Shown here: one piece after another, positions 53,805 through 63,077 of the stretch
Layout: the number at the start of each line of letters is the position of its first letter
Numbering within the stretch: position 1 is the stretch's first letter
Source of the DNA: Niastella vici
GTDB taxonomy: Bacteria > Bacteroidota > Bacteroidia > Chitinophagales > Chitinophagaceae
Assembly (NCBI RefSeq): GCF_002077945.1
Contig: NZ_LVYD01000049.1
Location: 143,884-207,883, forward strand
Length of the DNA: 64,000 nucleotides
Direction: 5' to 3'
The notes under the pieces: model-generated
What the model saw: the letters and a program-made list of their open reading frames with translations, nothing else
Database searches by the model: none
What the model was told of the DNA's origin: nothing
Made by a program: the position numbers and the translations under genes

Positions 53805-56263
53805 ATCAGTTTTTCTGTATAGATCAACTGCCCATCTTTATCAATTCCCTGTATCACCAGCCGGAATTGTTTGCTGCTATCGTTATTGAAAAAACGAAAA
53901 CGGTATTTGCCGTCTTTTGATGGATTGATCTTTCCATTCCAGTACAGGGTATGGCGGTTATCGGTTTCTTTGACGTCAGGGTTCAGCGTATAATCGGCGC
54001 TGTAAAATTGCCTTACAACGGCATAGCCTTCCCGTTTTACCACCGTATACGATTTTTCAAAAGGCTGTTTGTTGACCGCCACTCCTTTTTTGGTGTACAA
54101 AGCAATTACGCCCTGTGCAGCGCCCAGCACCGCGCCTGAGTGCTGAAGCACTTTAATAAGCGCCACATCTTCTACCGACAGCGTATTGATGATGTCTTTT
54201 GATACGTTCACTTCATTGAGGTAATAGGCAATGCCATTTGTTTGCATAACTATGTCGTTGCTGATGCTGCCATCTGAACTGGTGCCTGCATTTACCGAAA
54301 GATCTTCATTGCCCAGCCCGCCAAAGCGGTTGAACGATACTTTGGGGTCAAAGGGATTTCCTTCGACGGTTACACCCGGCACGGTTTGCTGTATCACCTG
54401 CCAAATGCTGCGGGCGTATTTAAAGTTGGAAGGGTCAATGGCCTTGCCCATTAAGAACGGCCCGCCCGCATATTCCCGGTTCAGGGAATCTTCTTTTGAT
54501 ACTTTCTTCCCCGTTACCACCACGCCCTGCAATATTTTGGCGTTTTTAAAGGCCGAGGTATCGGTAAGTATCATGTGCCGGTCGATATAGGTGGCCAGTG
54601 CATTTTTGCGGGCGGCCAAATCGATGGTATCAAGGTCAAAACCGGGTTTGTATAACGATTGGTGTAATGAGTCAATATAGGAAGGGTTCAGTTTTACATC
54701 TACCACAAAGGCTTCTCTTTTACTATTGGTGCCCATATAGGCCACTGCTGCGCTTTTCATATAGTTTACATTGTTCAGTAAGAATTCGCCTTTATCGGTA
54801 AGGGTGGCTTCGGCCAGCAGGGAGGTTGAATCATCGCCCTTGATAATAAAGCTCACCCGGCCTTCTTTTACCGGTTCCCTGCGATCGCTTTTGGTTACTT
54901 TGCCGCTGAACGAAATGGCCGATTCAACCGGGTACTTCAACGTTATATAATCGTTCTGCATAATCCTTTTCCATTCAAACCGGCGCCAGCCGCGGGTCAT
55001 CAGCAACAGATCGAGGTGCTGTAGGGTTTGCGGTTCTTTGTTTTTGAAGTAATAACCGGGGTTGTTGATGGTGCCGGGCAGGTCGGTGGTCAACAAAAAA
55101 GAAGAAGCGATATTGTCTTCCACAGTATCAGAAACGCCACTGATATCGCTGGTGACCAAACAGGAAAGGGTGGCAGCGTTGATCTCATTCACCGAAAAGC
55201 TGAACTGGTTCTTTCCCCGGGGCTTTGTATTCAGCGTATCTGTATTGATGGCAGGGGCTATTAATTTATAATTTTCTACAAACATCAGTCGTTCGGCCAG
55301 CGGGTTATTGCGGGCGTCGAATACCGTTATTTGCATAATGCCGGGCGGCAGGTTCTTTTTAGGAATGGGCGCGGCCATTTGGCCTTCATCAAAATTCAGC
55401 CCGGCTTTAAATACCACCTGGTGATACATTTGCGCCACCACTTTCAATTGATTGTATTTTTCCTTATTTTTTTCAGCCCGGCTTAATAATACGAATGCCC
55501 GGTTGGGGTTGGAATTTTCCACACGCAGTGCAATGCCTTCTTCCTTTACAGCTGGTAACTTGTATGGTGCCCTTTGATTGTCGATGGTGGCCGTATAGGT
55601 TTTGCCTGTTTCCACCTCTATTTCCAATACGCCCATGCCATCGTGTTGGGTTGAAAAGCGGGCCTGTTCTTTCCCCGTGTTATCTGCAACCGTTCCCTGC
55701 ACGCTTACCGGCCAGCCATTGTTATCGGTTGCCATAAACGCCATGCGGCTTTTGGTGCAGGCGATCAGTTCCCCGCCTTCGGGGAAGAACTGCAGGTTGA
55801 TGCCGGATGCAATGCCCGGGCTTTTTTGATAAGTGGCCGGGTTATAGATATAGATGTTGCGGTGATAAACGAATTGCGGAAAGTTCAGCATCCACAACGT
55901 ATAGGCGTTGATGGTATAATTGCCGCTTTTTACAGCGGGTAATATCTCAAGGTCGGCGGGCGTGCTGCCGAGGTTATCGAGCTTATACATTTTTTTACTG
56001 ATCACTTCACCCTGGCTGTTCACCAGGTCAACATACAGTATGCGGCTTAAATAAGTAGGCGCCCCATCGAGGGTGCACCAGGCTTTCATCCAAATGGTTT
56101 CGCCGGGGAAGTAATAACTTTTGTCGGTTTGCAGAAAAACTTTCTCCTGCGGGTAATTGTTCCTGAGCGCAGCCAAAGCCGAGTCGGGCGAAAGGCCGGG
56201 TGTTTGCGCCAGCAGGTGGGTGGCAAAGGTAAAGAGGAGTATAACAGTTAGTGCGGCTTTCAT
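53798..56263 (-). CDS. Exported macroglobulin-MG2 and TonB-plug-like protein
   Basis: An 821-residue protein with a signal peptide (residues 1-19), an N-terminal alpha-2-macroglobulin-like region (EKVFLQTDKSYYFPGETIWMKAWCTLDG, about 40-67, then further beta domains), and near residues 620-740 a segment resembling a TonB-receptor plug (ILQGVVVTGKKVSKED ... LSVEDVALIKVLQHSGAVLGAAQGVIALYTKKG). There is no 22-strand barrel, so it is not a transporter itself. Such proteins are common near SusC/SusD genes in Bacteroidota and may be periplasmic or outer-membrane accessories; the function is unknown. It is the last gene of the second Sus locus. Confidence 0.75.
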   Translation of the reverse strand: MKAALTVILLFTFATHLLAQTPGLSPDSALAALRNNYPQEKVFLQTDKSYYFPGETIWMKAWCTLDGAPTYLSRILYVDLVNSQGEVISKKMYKLDNLGSTPADLEILPAVKSGNYTINAYTLWMLNFPQFVYHRNIYIYNPATYQKSPGIASGINLQFFPEGGELIACTKSRMAFMATDNNGWPVSVQGTVADNTGKEQARFSTQHDGMGVLEIEVETGKTYTATIDNQRAPYKLPAVKEEGIALRVENSNPNRAFVLLSRAEKNKEKYNQLKVVAQMYHQVVFKAGLNFDEGQMAAPIPKKNLPPGIMQITVFDARNNPLAERLMFVENYKLIAPAINTDTLNTKPRGKNQFSFSVNEINAATLSCLVTSDISGVSDTVEDNIASSFLLTTDLPGTINNPGYYFKNKEPQTLQHLDLLLMTRGWRRFEWKRIMQNDYITLKYPVESAISFSGKVTKSDRREPVKEGRVSFIIKGDDSTSLLAEATLTDKGEFLLNNVNYMKSAAVAYMGTNSKREAFVVDVKLNPSYIDSLHQSLYKPGFDLDTIDLAARKNALATYIDRHMILTDTSAFKNAKILQGVVVTGKKVSKEDSLNREYAGGPFLMGKAIDPSNFKYARSIWQVIQQTVPGVTVEGNPFDPKVSFNRFGGLGNEDLSVNAGTSSDGSISNDIVMQTNGIAYYLNEVNVSKDIINTLSVEDVALIKVLQHSGAVLGAAQGVIALYTKKGVAVNKQPFEKSYTVVKREGYAVVRQFYSADYTLNPDVKETDNRHTLYWNGKINPSKDGKYRFRFFNNDSSKQFRLVIQGIDKDGQLIYTEKLIQ

Positions 56264-56286
56264 TGTGCGGTATTTGCTTATAAGTT

Positions 56287-56319
56287 ACAGCAGCCTGCAT
56301 CATTAATACAGGCTGCTGT
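56287..56319. terminator. Hairpin between the DUF4397 gene and the MG2/plug gene
   Basis: A perfect 11-bp stem ACAGCAGCCTG/CAGGCTGCTGT (56287-56297 and 56309-56319), 8 bases beyond the DUF4397 stop. The minus strand has no proper T-run after it, so it may attenuate or process the transcript rather than end it. Confidence 0.55.
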
Positions 56320-56327
56320 AGTACGTT

Positions 56328-57110
56328 TTATTTATTATAGAGGAACGACAATTGCGCTTTGCGCGTATCGGCCGATGGCAATCCCAGATAGCCGCGGGCG
56401 TAAGCGGTGAATACGCGTTGGTTGGGTATTGAATAGGTAGTGGTTCCGCCCGCCGTAGGGTACGTTGCCAGCGGTGTTGAAGTGGCGGCTGCGCCTGCGG
56501 GCCTTATCGCAAACAGGGCCGCCGATGCACTGGCCAGCGTAAACGTATCGGTTGAATTTTTAAAGCCTATGTTGCTGGCCACTTTGGTGGCCCCGAAATA
56601 CAGATCAATGGCCGAACCCGGTATCAGGTTCACAAAGGTGAATTTCGATTGCCCTGAATCGGGCAGCGAGCTCAGGTCGGTCAGCAACAGGCTGTTGGTA
56701 TTGGTGGTTGTATCGGTTACATGCAGCGTATAATAGGTGCTGGCTTCCACGTTTACAGTGGTTGAATACACCTTTATAGAATCTTCGTCGCTACCGGCTT
56801 TGGGAACACTTAAAGAAACCGTGTGTTCACCGGGCGAAAGGCTCAGGTAATCGGCATTGCTGCTGCCACCGGTATTCAACCCCCCACCGGGAAACGGCGT
56901 GTTATACGTAATGGTGTTGCTGACGCGAATATCGTCGATCTTGATCTGTACGGCGCCGATACTTTTATACGGACAGGCATAATTAAGTTTGAACAGGGCT
57001 TTGTCGCTCGCCACATCAAACGGGGCAACTGAAATGGTATTTTTCTTACAGGAAAAAACGATCACCGCGCCTGTAAGCAATATGCCTATGATAAGAATAT
57101 ATTTTTTCAT
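56328..57110 (-). CDS. DUF4397-domain lipoprotein
   Basis: A 260-residue lipoprotein with lipobox Cys21 (VIVFSCKK) and a DUF4397 beta-sandwich (SIGAVQIKIDDIRVSNTITYNTPFP ... DYLSLSPGEHTVSLSVPKAG ... FTFVNLIPGSAIDLYFGATKVASNIGF). DUF4397 proteins are envelope-associated with no known activity. Lying directly after susD2, it probably belongs to the same surface complex, perhaps as an extra ligand-binding lipoprotein. Confidence 0.85.
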   Translation of the reverse strand: MKKYILIIGILLTGAVIVFSCKKNTISVAPFDVASDKALFKLNYACPYKSIGAVQIKIDDIRVSNTITYNTPFPGGGLNTGGSSNADYLSLSPGEHTVSLSVPKAGSDEDSIKVYSTTVNVEASTYYTLHVTDTTTNTNSLLLTDLSSLPDSGQSKFTFVNLIPGSAIDLYFGATKVASNIGFKNSTDTFTLASASAALFAIRPAGAAATSTPLATYPTAGGTTTYSIPNQRVFTAYARGYLGLPSADTRKAQLSFLYNK

Positions 57111-57134
57111 GATTAAAGTTTTGAAGTGGGGGAA

Positions 57135-58847
57135 TCAGGGTAAGCTAAACCAGCATTCAAGCGTATGATAATCTGATTTTGTACCACCCAGTCTCTGCAG
57201 TTCGGCCAGGTTCCAAACATATTCCGACTGGTAATTGGGTCTTATGCGGTACACGGGCTTACCGCCATTTGACCCGAAGAAGGTAGCTGGTAACAAATAA
57301 TTCTTATATACCTGTTGACCGGTGGCCGGGTCCAGATCGATATAATGAAACCTTCTCAGGTCGACCCAGGTTTCCAGAAAACCCCAGCCCCATAGGGCGA
57401 TGTATTTTTGAAGCATGATATCTGTAAGCGTTAATGTGCCTGCTGTTTGTTTTACATTACCGCTGGCAAGGTAGCGGGCACGGTCGGCAGCGGTAATAGC
57501 ATAGTTATTGAAGAGGGAGCTATTGCCCCGGTAGCTGCTATAGCTTTTGTTGATGAAATCAAAATGGGCATTGATGCCGTTCAGGTACGCGGTATAGGCC
57601 TTAGTGAGGTCATTTTTCCGGAGCGCCGCTTCTGCTTTTATAAACTGCAGTTCTGAATAGGTCATTACCGGCATCACCGCTTTGTTCTTGAACAGGTATT
57701 TGCCGGCAACATCATTGATAACGCCTGATGCCGGGTTGGTATAAGCGCTATCACCCCAGGGTGTAACAGTTTTCTTGCGGGCATTCTTCCAGTTGGTTAA
57801 GGCCGTGCCTGATGTAGGTGGCTGCCCGTTCACCAGGTACGAGTTGGGTGGGTTCAGTGCTACATATTGTTCACCGCTGCCGGGGTCAACGCCATAATAC
57901 CCGCCGTTTCCATTGGTGGTATCGGAAGAGGCGCACAACATATGCGATAATCGTGGGTCGCGGTTTACGGCTGCATTGCTGCCGGTAAAAGTGCTGCCAT
58001 CGAGCAGGCGAACAATAAAATTACTTTGCCTGAAGCTGCTCATATTGTTGCGGTAAGGTCCCCAGAAATTGGCGTTCTCATTTTTTGTACCGTCAAATGG
58101 CACTACAAAATCATCGCCTACCGAGCTGAATGAATTGTCGCAGAATTTGATCACCGAGTCGGGGTTATACAATCCCGCTTTGTTACTGATGTGATGATAG
58201 TTGCGGGCCAGTATGCCATATACGAACTTCCGCCACCTGGTGAGGTCGCCATTATAGGTGTAATCGCCCACCCTTAGGGTATTGGCGGGCATTACGGCTG
58301 ACGTATCCAGGTAGTGCAGGGCTACGCGGCATAAGGAATCCACGCCTCTATACACCTCATCCTGCGGGTTGTAATGGAAGTAATAGGTGGTATCGCGCCA
58401 GGCTTCCGTGAAAATGATATCAGCATGCTCATCAGTCAACGATTGAAAGGCCCAGGCTTTCAAAGCATACGCCGCGGCCACGTGATCGTATTGTTGTTTT
58501 TCAAGCCCTTTTTCTGTAATGTAATTGAGGTTATTGCCCATGCTGAAATAGGCCATCCACCACAGGTCGCCCATATTGGTACTGCTGTAAATGTAACCGT
58601 GGTTGTCGTAATTGGCGTCGGCAATGGCGCTTGAATAGGTGTGAAAATTGGCTATATAGTGACTAATATACCGGCCATCGCGTTGCAGGCCATACGTCAT
58701 GGCGGCCAGCATGGCGGGCATTACACTTGAAGGCGAAGGTTCCTGTGGGGTATCGGGGTCACTGTTCACATTGAGGTACTTCTTGCAACCCACACCCGGC
58801 ACCAGCAGGCTCACCATTACTATTGAGATAATTATTTTATTTTTCAT
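57135..58847 (-). CDS. SusD/RagB-family outer-membrane lipoprotein 2
   Basis: A 570-residue lipoprotein with lipobox Cys21 (VPGVGCKK), followed by YLNVNSDPDTPQEPSPSSVMPAML and the helical SusD-like_2 architecture (QFIKAEAALRKNDLTKAYTAYLNGI ... LQKYIALWGWGFLETWVDLRRFHY). This is the branch usually called nutrient-binding outer-membrane lipoprotein, distinct from SusD 1. It starts 17 bases after susC2 and serves as its substrate-binding lid. Confidence 0.92.
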   Translation of the reverse strand: MKNKIIISIVMVSLLVPGVGCKKYLNVNSDPDTPQEPSPSSVMPAMLAAMTYGLQRDGRYISHYIANFHTYSSAIADANYDNHGYIYSSTNMGDLWWMAYFSMGNNLNYITEKGLEKQQYDHVAAAYALKAWAFQSLTDEHADIIFTEAWRDTTYYFHYNPQDEVYRGVDSLCRVALHYLDTSAVMPANTLRVGDYTYNGDLTRWRKFVYGILARNYHHISNKAGLYNPDSVIKFCDNSFSSVGDDFVVPFDGTKNENANFWGPYRNNMSSFRQSNFIVRLLDGSTFTGSNAAVNRDPRLSHMLCASSDTTNGNGGYYGVDPGSGEQYVALNPPNSYLVNGQPPTSGTALTNWKNARKKTVTPWGDSAYTNPASGVINDVAGKYLFKNKAVMPVMTYSELQFIKAEAALRKNDLTKAYTAYLNGINAHFDFINKSYSSYRGNSSLFNNYAITAADRARYLASGNVKQTAGTLTLTDIMLQKYIALWGWGFLETWVDLRRFHYIDLDPATGQQVYKNYLLPATFFGSNGGKPVYRIRPNYQSEYVWNLAELQRLGGTKSDYHTLECWFSLP

Positions 58848-58864
58848 TATTCGGTTTTTAGTGA

Positions 58865-61800
58865 TTAGAAATTGAGCTTTAACCCGGCGCTGTAACTTCT
58901 GGGGTTAGGCACGGCGCCAAAGTCGATACCCGATCCGCCAAAGCCACGGGTATTGGAGGCATTCAATCCATTCACATTGGGATCAACACCTGAGTAGTTG
59001 GTGATCAGGAATACATCTGTCACCGTTGTATAGATCGAGATCGACCTGAATACTTTTTGCCGTTTGATGAGCTTCGCCGGCAGTTGGTAACCCAGGGTAA
59101 TGTCGCGCATTCTTAACCAGTTCACCGATTCAACATAATCGGCATCTGAAATAGAACTGGTGCTGCTGTAATAGCTGCTTCTGAAATAGGGCGTAATGGC
59201 AATGGTGTTCACCGTTGGTTTGGCCGAATTTTCCAAACCATCGCTCAATACGCCTTTTACTACGCGGGGTTCTTCGCGGTTCGCTGTTCTTTTGCTTACG
59301 CCAAGGATGGTCATCATCATTTCATTGGCGTTGAATACGTCGCCGCCTTTGCGAATGTCGAGGTTGAAAGAAAGATAGAGGTCCTTCCAGCTCAGGCTGT
59401 TGATAATACCCAGTTTGTAGTCGGGTGTGCGGTCGCCAATGGGCGCCCAGCCCTGGTCCTGGGTTACGGGCAAACCGCTGGTAGGACTTATCAGCAATTC
59501 CCCTTTTTCATTTTTTTGATAGGTATTGCCCGAGAGGTTGCCCAGCGACTGTCCAACCCCTACCTGTGAGCGCACATTGCCATATAACCAGGTATCTGAA
59601 TCGTAATAGAAGGGCAGGTCGGCCGGCATTTTTTCAATAACGGTGCGGGCCTTGTCGAAGTTTACGGTGATGTCCCAGCTGAAATCCTTCGTTTTAACGG
59701 GGGAGCCGGTCAACTGTATTTCCCAGCCTTCGGCTTTTAAACTACCGCCATTGATATATTTCAGGATACCACCGGTTGCATAGCTGAGCCGGTTGGCAAT
59801 GATCTGGTTCTTTACCCGGTTCTTGAAATACGCCACATCGATACCGAGGCGGTTGTTAAAGAATTTGGCTTCACCGCCTATTTCAAAATTGTTCGAGAAC
59901 TCAGGCGTAAGATCGAAATTGTTGAGGGTTACACCCAATGCGTAACCGCCGCCGGTGGTTGACTGGGTTTGGAAGGCATAGTCAATTATATATGGCCGGA
60001 TAGGGCCCTTACCGGTAGAAGCATAGGAGGAACGCAGTTTGGCATACGACACCCATTTCAATGTTTTCATGAATGGCAGCTCGCTGAGAATAAAGCTTCC
60101 TGAAATGGATGCATAATTAAAATAGGGTTGTTTGTCCCTGAACCGCGAAGTGAGGGTTGAAACGCCTTCACGGGTGCCGGTCACCGTAACATACGCCAGG
60201 TTGTCGTACCCGATGGTATAACCGCCATAGAAGCGCACTTTCCGTACGTTGTACTGGGTAAGCTTCGCATCGCGCGAGAGGGGATCTGTATTATTGATCG
60301 ATACAAAATCGGGTTCGTAGAACCGTTCACCGCGTTGGGCATTCAGGGCGCTGTGGTTGTTCTCTACATAGGTTCCGGCATAAATATCGTTCGAGAATTT
60401 ATTGGCGATGACTTTGTGGTACGATACGCGTGCCGTTCCATTGATGCCCCTGTAGATCTGCTGATAGGTTCCCAGAAACCCGCCGAGTGTGTACGCTACT
60501 CTTGATAGTGGATGATAATACAGCAATCCCTGTGATGAATACTGGTCGAGGCCAATGATGCCATTGAAGGTGAGGCCTTTTAAGATATTATAAGTGAAAT
60601 TGGTATTGCCCGTCCAGCGGTCGGTTTTATCGATGGCATAGTTCTTATACGCTTCCCAGAAGGGATTGTCTACCTCGTCTGTGGCGGTAAGGCCGCGCAG
60701 CAGTTTGCGGCTGCCATCGGCATTGGTATAATCACGGATATCAATATCGGGCGGAATGCTCAGCAGGTTGGTGTAAAAACTGCCCTGGCCTTTAATGGGT
60801 TTATGGTTGGTGCTGTAGATATAAGCCCAGGTTGAGCTTACGTTCATCATTTTGTTCAGTTTGGCATTGGCCGAGAGGCGTACGTTGGCCTTTGTATAGC
60901 TGGTATTGGGCACAATGCCATTTTCATCGAGATAGCCTACAGATAAGCGGTAATTAAAATCGGCACTGCCGGCTTCCACGCTCAGGTTATGCTGGGTAGA
61001 AAAAGCTTTCTGGAAGAAGTTTTTGAGGTTGTCGTATTTAACCGTTCCCTCGGGATATTTGGGTCCAAAGTAGGGGAAGCCGAGGGCATAGGCGGAATTG
61101 GCGTTGTTATAGGCGGTAAGGTCTGAGATGCCATTGTTACCGCGGCTATAGGTTGTTTGTATCTGCGGATACCGGTACACTTCAGACCGGGTAAACGAGT
61201 TGGTGTAGTTGATCTTTGTTTGACCGGCCCTGCCTTTTTTAGTGGTGATCACGATGGCGCCTGCGGCGCCATCTGAACCATACAAAGAAGTGGCTTCGGG
61301 CCCCTTCAAAATGGTGATGCTTTCAATATCTTCCGGGTTAATGTCGGCTATACGGTTGGTATAGTCCTGGTTGCGGCCGGCCAGCGACAGGGTAGCGGCG
61401 CTTCCGGTTGCCTGTGAGGCGCTCACCAGGTTTTCCTGGTCAACGGCGCTGTTGTCCATAGGTACGCCATCAACCACAAATAAAGGCTGGTTATTGCCAC
61501 CTATAGAAACACCGCCCCGCAGCATGATCTGCGCACTGGCGCCCGGCACACCTGAGGTAGAGGTGACCGTTATGCCGGGTACCCGCCCGGCCAAAGCGTT
61601 CAGGAAATTATCCCTTCTTGTTTGGGCAACATCTTCCCCTTTTACTACCACGGTTTGGTAGCCCAGCTCACGTTTGTTGCGTTGCTGGCCATAACCGGTA
61701 ACTACCACATTATCCATTTCCTTGCTGCTCGATACCAGGCGGGTGTTAACGAGTTTGTCGTCGCTTACAATTACCTCTTTGGCGCTGTAGCCAACATAGG

Positions 61801-62023
61801 TAAAAATGAGCTTGTGTCCTTTTTCGGCTGCAATGGAAAAATAACCGGCCTGGTTGGTTTGCACCCTTTTGTTAGTGGTTGCATTGGTAACGGTTACGCC
61901 TGGGAGTGGTTGGCCATCGTCGTCGCTCAATACCGTACCGGAAATCGTTTTTTCCTGCGCGGTAAGGATCAGGCCATGAAAGGTCATTACAACTGCCAAT
62001 AGCAGTTTTAGGGGAGTTCTCAT
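58865..62023 (-). CDS. SusC/RagA-family TonB-dependent transporter 2
   Basis: A 1052-residue outer-membrane transporter with a signal peptide (residues 1-22), a carboxypeptidase-D-like domain (ISGTVLSDDDGQPLPGVTVTN, about 28-105), a TonB-box-like VVVTGYG, the plug (QPLFVVDGVPMDNSAV ... IESITILKGPEATSLYGSDGAAGAIVITTKKG) and the barrel, ending in YSAGLKLNF. Unlike SusC 1 it has no STN domain, so it is not expected to signal to an ECF/FecR pair; the DeoR-type regulator just upstream is the likely control. Confidence 0.93.
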   Translation of the reverse strand: MRTPLKLLLAVVMTFHGLILTAQEKTISGTVLSDDDGQPLPGVTVTNATTNKRVQTNQAGYFSIAAEKGHKLIFTYVGYSAKEVIVSDDKLVNTRLVSSSKEMDNVVVTGYGQQRNKRELGYQTVVVKGEDVAQTRRDNFLNALAGRVPGITVTSTSGVPGASAQIMLRGGVSIGGNNQPLFVVDGVPMDNSAVDQENLVSASQATGSAATLSLAGRNQDYTNRIADINPEDIESITILKGPEATSLYGSDGAAGAIVITTKKGRAGQTKINYTNSFTRSEVYRYPQIQTTYSRGNNGISDLTAYNNANSAYALGFPYFGPKYPEGTVKYDNLKNFFQKAFSTQHNLSVEAGSADFNYRLSVGYLDENGIVPNTSYTKANVRLSANAKLNKMMNVSSTWAYIYSTNHKPIKGQGSFYTNLLSIPPDIDIRDYTNADGSRKLLRGLTATDEVDNPFWEAYKNYAIDKTDRWTGNTNFTYNILKGLTFNGIIGLDQYSSQGLLYYHPLSRVAYTLGGFLGTYQQIYRGINGTARVSYHKVIANKFSNDIYAGTYVENNHSALNAQRGERFYEPDFVSINNTDPLSRDAKLTQYNVRKVRFYGGYTIGYDNLAYVTVTGTREGVSTLTSRFRDKQPYFNYASISGSFILSELPFMKTLKWVSYAKLRSSYASTGKGPIRPYIIDYAFQTQSTTGGGYALGVTLNNFDLTPEFSNNFEIGGEAKFFNNRLGIDVAYFKNRVKNQIIANRLSYATGGILKYINGGSLKAEGWEIQLTGSPVKTKDFSWDITVNFDKARTVIEKMPADLPFYYDSDTWLYGNVRSQVGVGQSLGNLSGNTYQKNEKGELLISPTSGLPVTQDQGWAPIGDRTPDYKLGIINSLSWKDLYLSFNLDIRKGGDVFNANEMMMTILGVSKRTANREEPRVVKGVLSDGLENSAKPTVNTIAITPYFRSSYYSSTSSISDADYVESVNWLRMRDITLGYQLPAKLIKRQKVFRSISIYTTVTDVFLITNYSGVDPNVNGLNASNTRGFGGSGIDFGAVPNPRSYSAGLKLNF

Positions 62024-62103
62024 AACAGTTTTTTTGGTTCGTTAATCAGTGATGCATACAATACTGACATAGCAATAACCATTCAACCTGTTGCAGGCTG
62101 AAA

Positions 62104-62119
62104 CAGTTAGGGTTAACCG
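62104..62119. promoter_or_regulatory. Possible DeoR-type operator upstream of susC2
   Basis: CAGTTAGGGTTAACCG resembles the sequence around 62900-62918 in front of the DeoR-type gene itself (CAGTTAGGG then TTACTAACC). It lies 81-96 bases upstream of the susC2 start. Two sites sharing a 9-mer are weak but suggestive evidence. Confidence 0.4.
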
Positions 62120-62146
62120 TTTTCATAAGGTTTGGAAAAACAGGTC

Positions 62147-62896
62147 TTACAACACCTGAATGCCCGCGTCGGTATATGGCTTCAGTTTGGGATCGTCAGG
62201 TGGTAATTCTGTAATAAGAACATCGATGTGCTGAATATCACAAATGTGAATAGGTTGAAGTGTGTTGATCTTTTCAGAGATGGTCAAACAAACGATCTTC
62301 TGGGCGCTCTGGATCATTGCTTTTTTTAATTGTACTACTTCCCAGTCGTTATCGGTGGTGCCATGTTTGAGGTCGATGGCATTGATGCCCAGCAGGCACA
62401 GGTCGGCATTGATCTGTTTTATTTTGGTGATGGCTTCGGCCCCAATGGTGATCTTGGAGCTTTTTGAAATGCGATCGCCGATCATGATCACGTCAATGCT
62501 CGGGTGCTGCATGTATTCGAGAATGGCAGGTATGCTGCCCGACATGAAGGTGGCTTTTAACTGCCGGGGCAGGGCCCGCGCCAGCTCAATGATGGTGGTG
62601 CCGCCACTGGTAAGCACAAACATGCCGTTTTGAATAAGGGCTGCTGCCTTGTTGGCGATGATCTTTTTGTGGTCTTGTGAGTATACATTATCGGTTGGAT
62701 AATACACTTCATTAAAGGAGTGGCTGAGTGCGCCGCCATGAACCTTTATGATCTTGCCTTCATCGGCAAGTTCCTGCAGATCTCTGCGGATAGTATCCTC
62801 AGAAACACGTATTTCCTGACTTAATAAAGACGAAAGAACCTTGTTGTGCAGGTTCACCTGGTGTAAAATATACGCCTGACGTTCCTTTTTAAGCAT
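62147..62896 (-). CDS. DeoR/GlpR-family transcriptional regulator
   Basis: A 249-residue regulator with an N-terminal DeoR helix-turn-helix (KKERQAYILHQVNLHNKVLSSLLSQEIRVSEDTIRRDLQELADEGKIIKVHGGAL) and a C-terminal sugar-phosphate-sensing domain (FVLTSGGTTIIELARALP ... CLLGINAIDLKHGTTDNDWEVVQLKKAMIQSA). By family it is usually a repressor relieved by a phosphorylated sugar. It is transcribed toward susC2, 123 bases away, with a similar sequence motif in front of both genes, so auto-control and control of the Sus locus are likely. Confidence 0.92.
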   Translation of the reverse strand: MLKKERQAYILHQVNLHNKVLSSLLSQEIRVSEDTIRRDLQELADEGKIIKVHGGALSHSFNEVYYPTDNVYSQDHKKIIANKAAALIQNGMFVLTSGGTTIIELARALPRQLKATFMSGSIPAILEYMQHPSIDVIMIGDRISKSSKITIGAEAITKIKQINADLCLLGINAIDLKHGTTDNDWEVVQLKKAMIQSAQKIVCLTISEKINTLQPIHICDIQHIDVLITELPPDDPKLKPYTDAGIQVL

Positions 62897-62901
62897 ATGC
62901 A

Positions 62902-62925
62902 GTTAGGGGTTACTAACCAAATATA
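62902..62925 (-). promoter_or_regulatory. Candidate promoter and operator of the DeoR-type gene
   Basis: On the minus strand TATATTTG (62918-62925) matches the Bacteroidota -7 consensus. Immediately downstream lie overlapping inverted repeats GTTAG/CTAAC (62902-62906 and 62913-62917) and GGTTA/TAACC (62908-62912 and 62914-62918), well placed for autorepression. Confidence 0.45.
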
Positions 62926-63077
62926 CTCAATATGCCGCATAAAAGTGCATGAATCGAGGGTGATAGCGCAAAATATGCGTGAAATTTTCCACAAATACTG
63001 CATTGTTGCGGTATTATGCGGGTTGACGGGAGCGTATAGTTGCTTTTACAGTTGGGGGCAACAAAAAGCAGAAAGCA

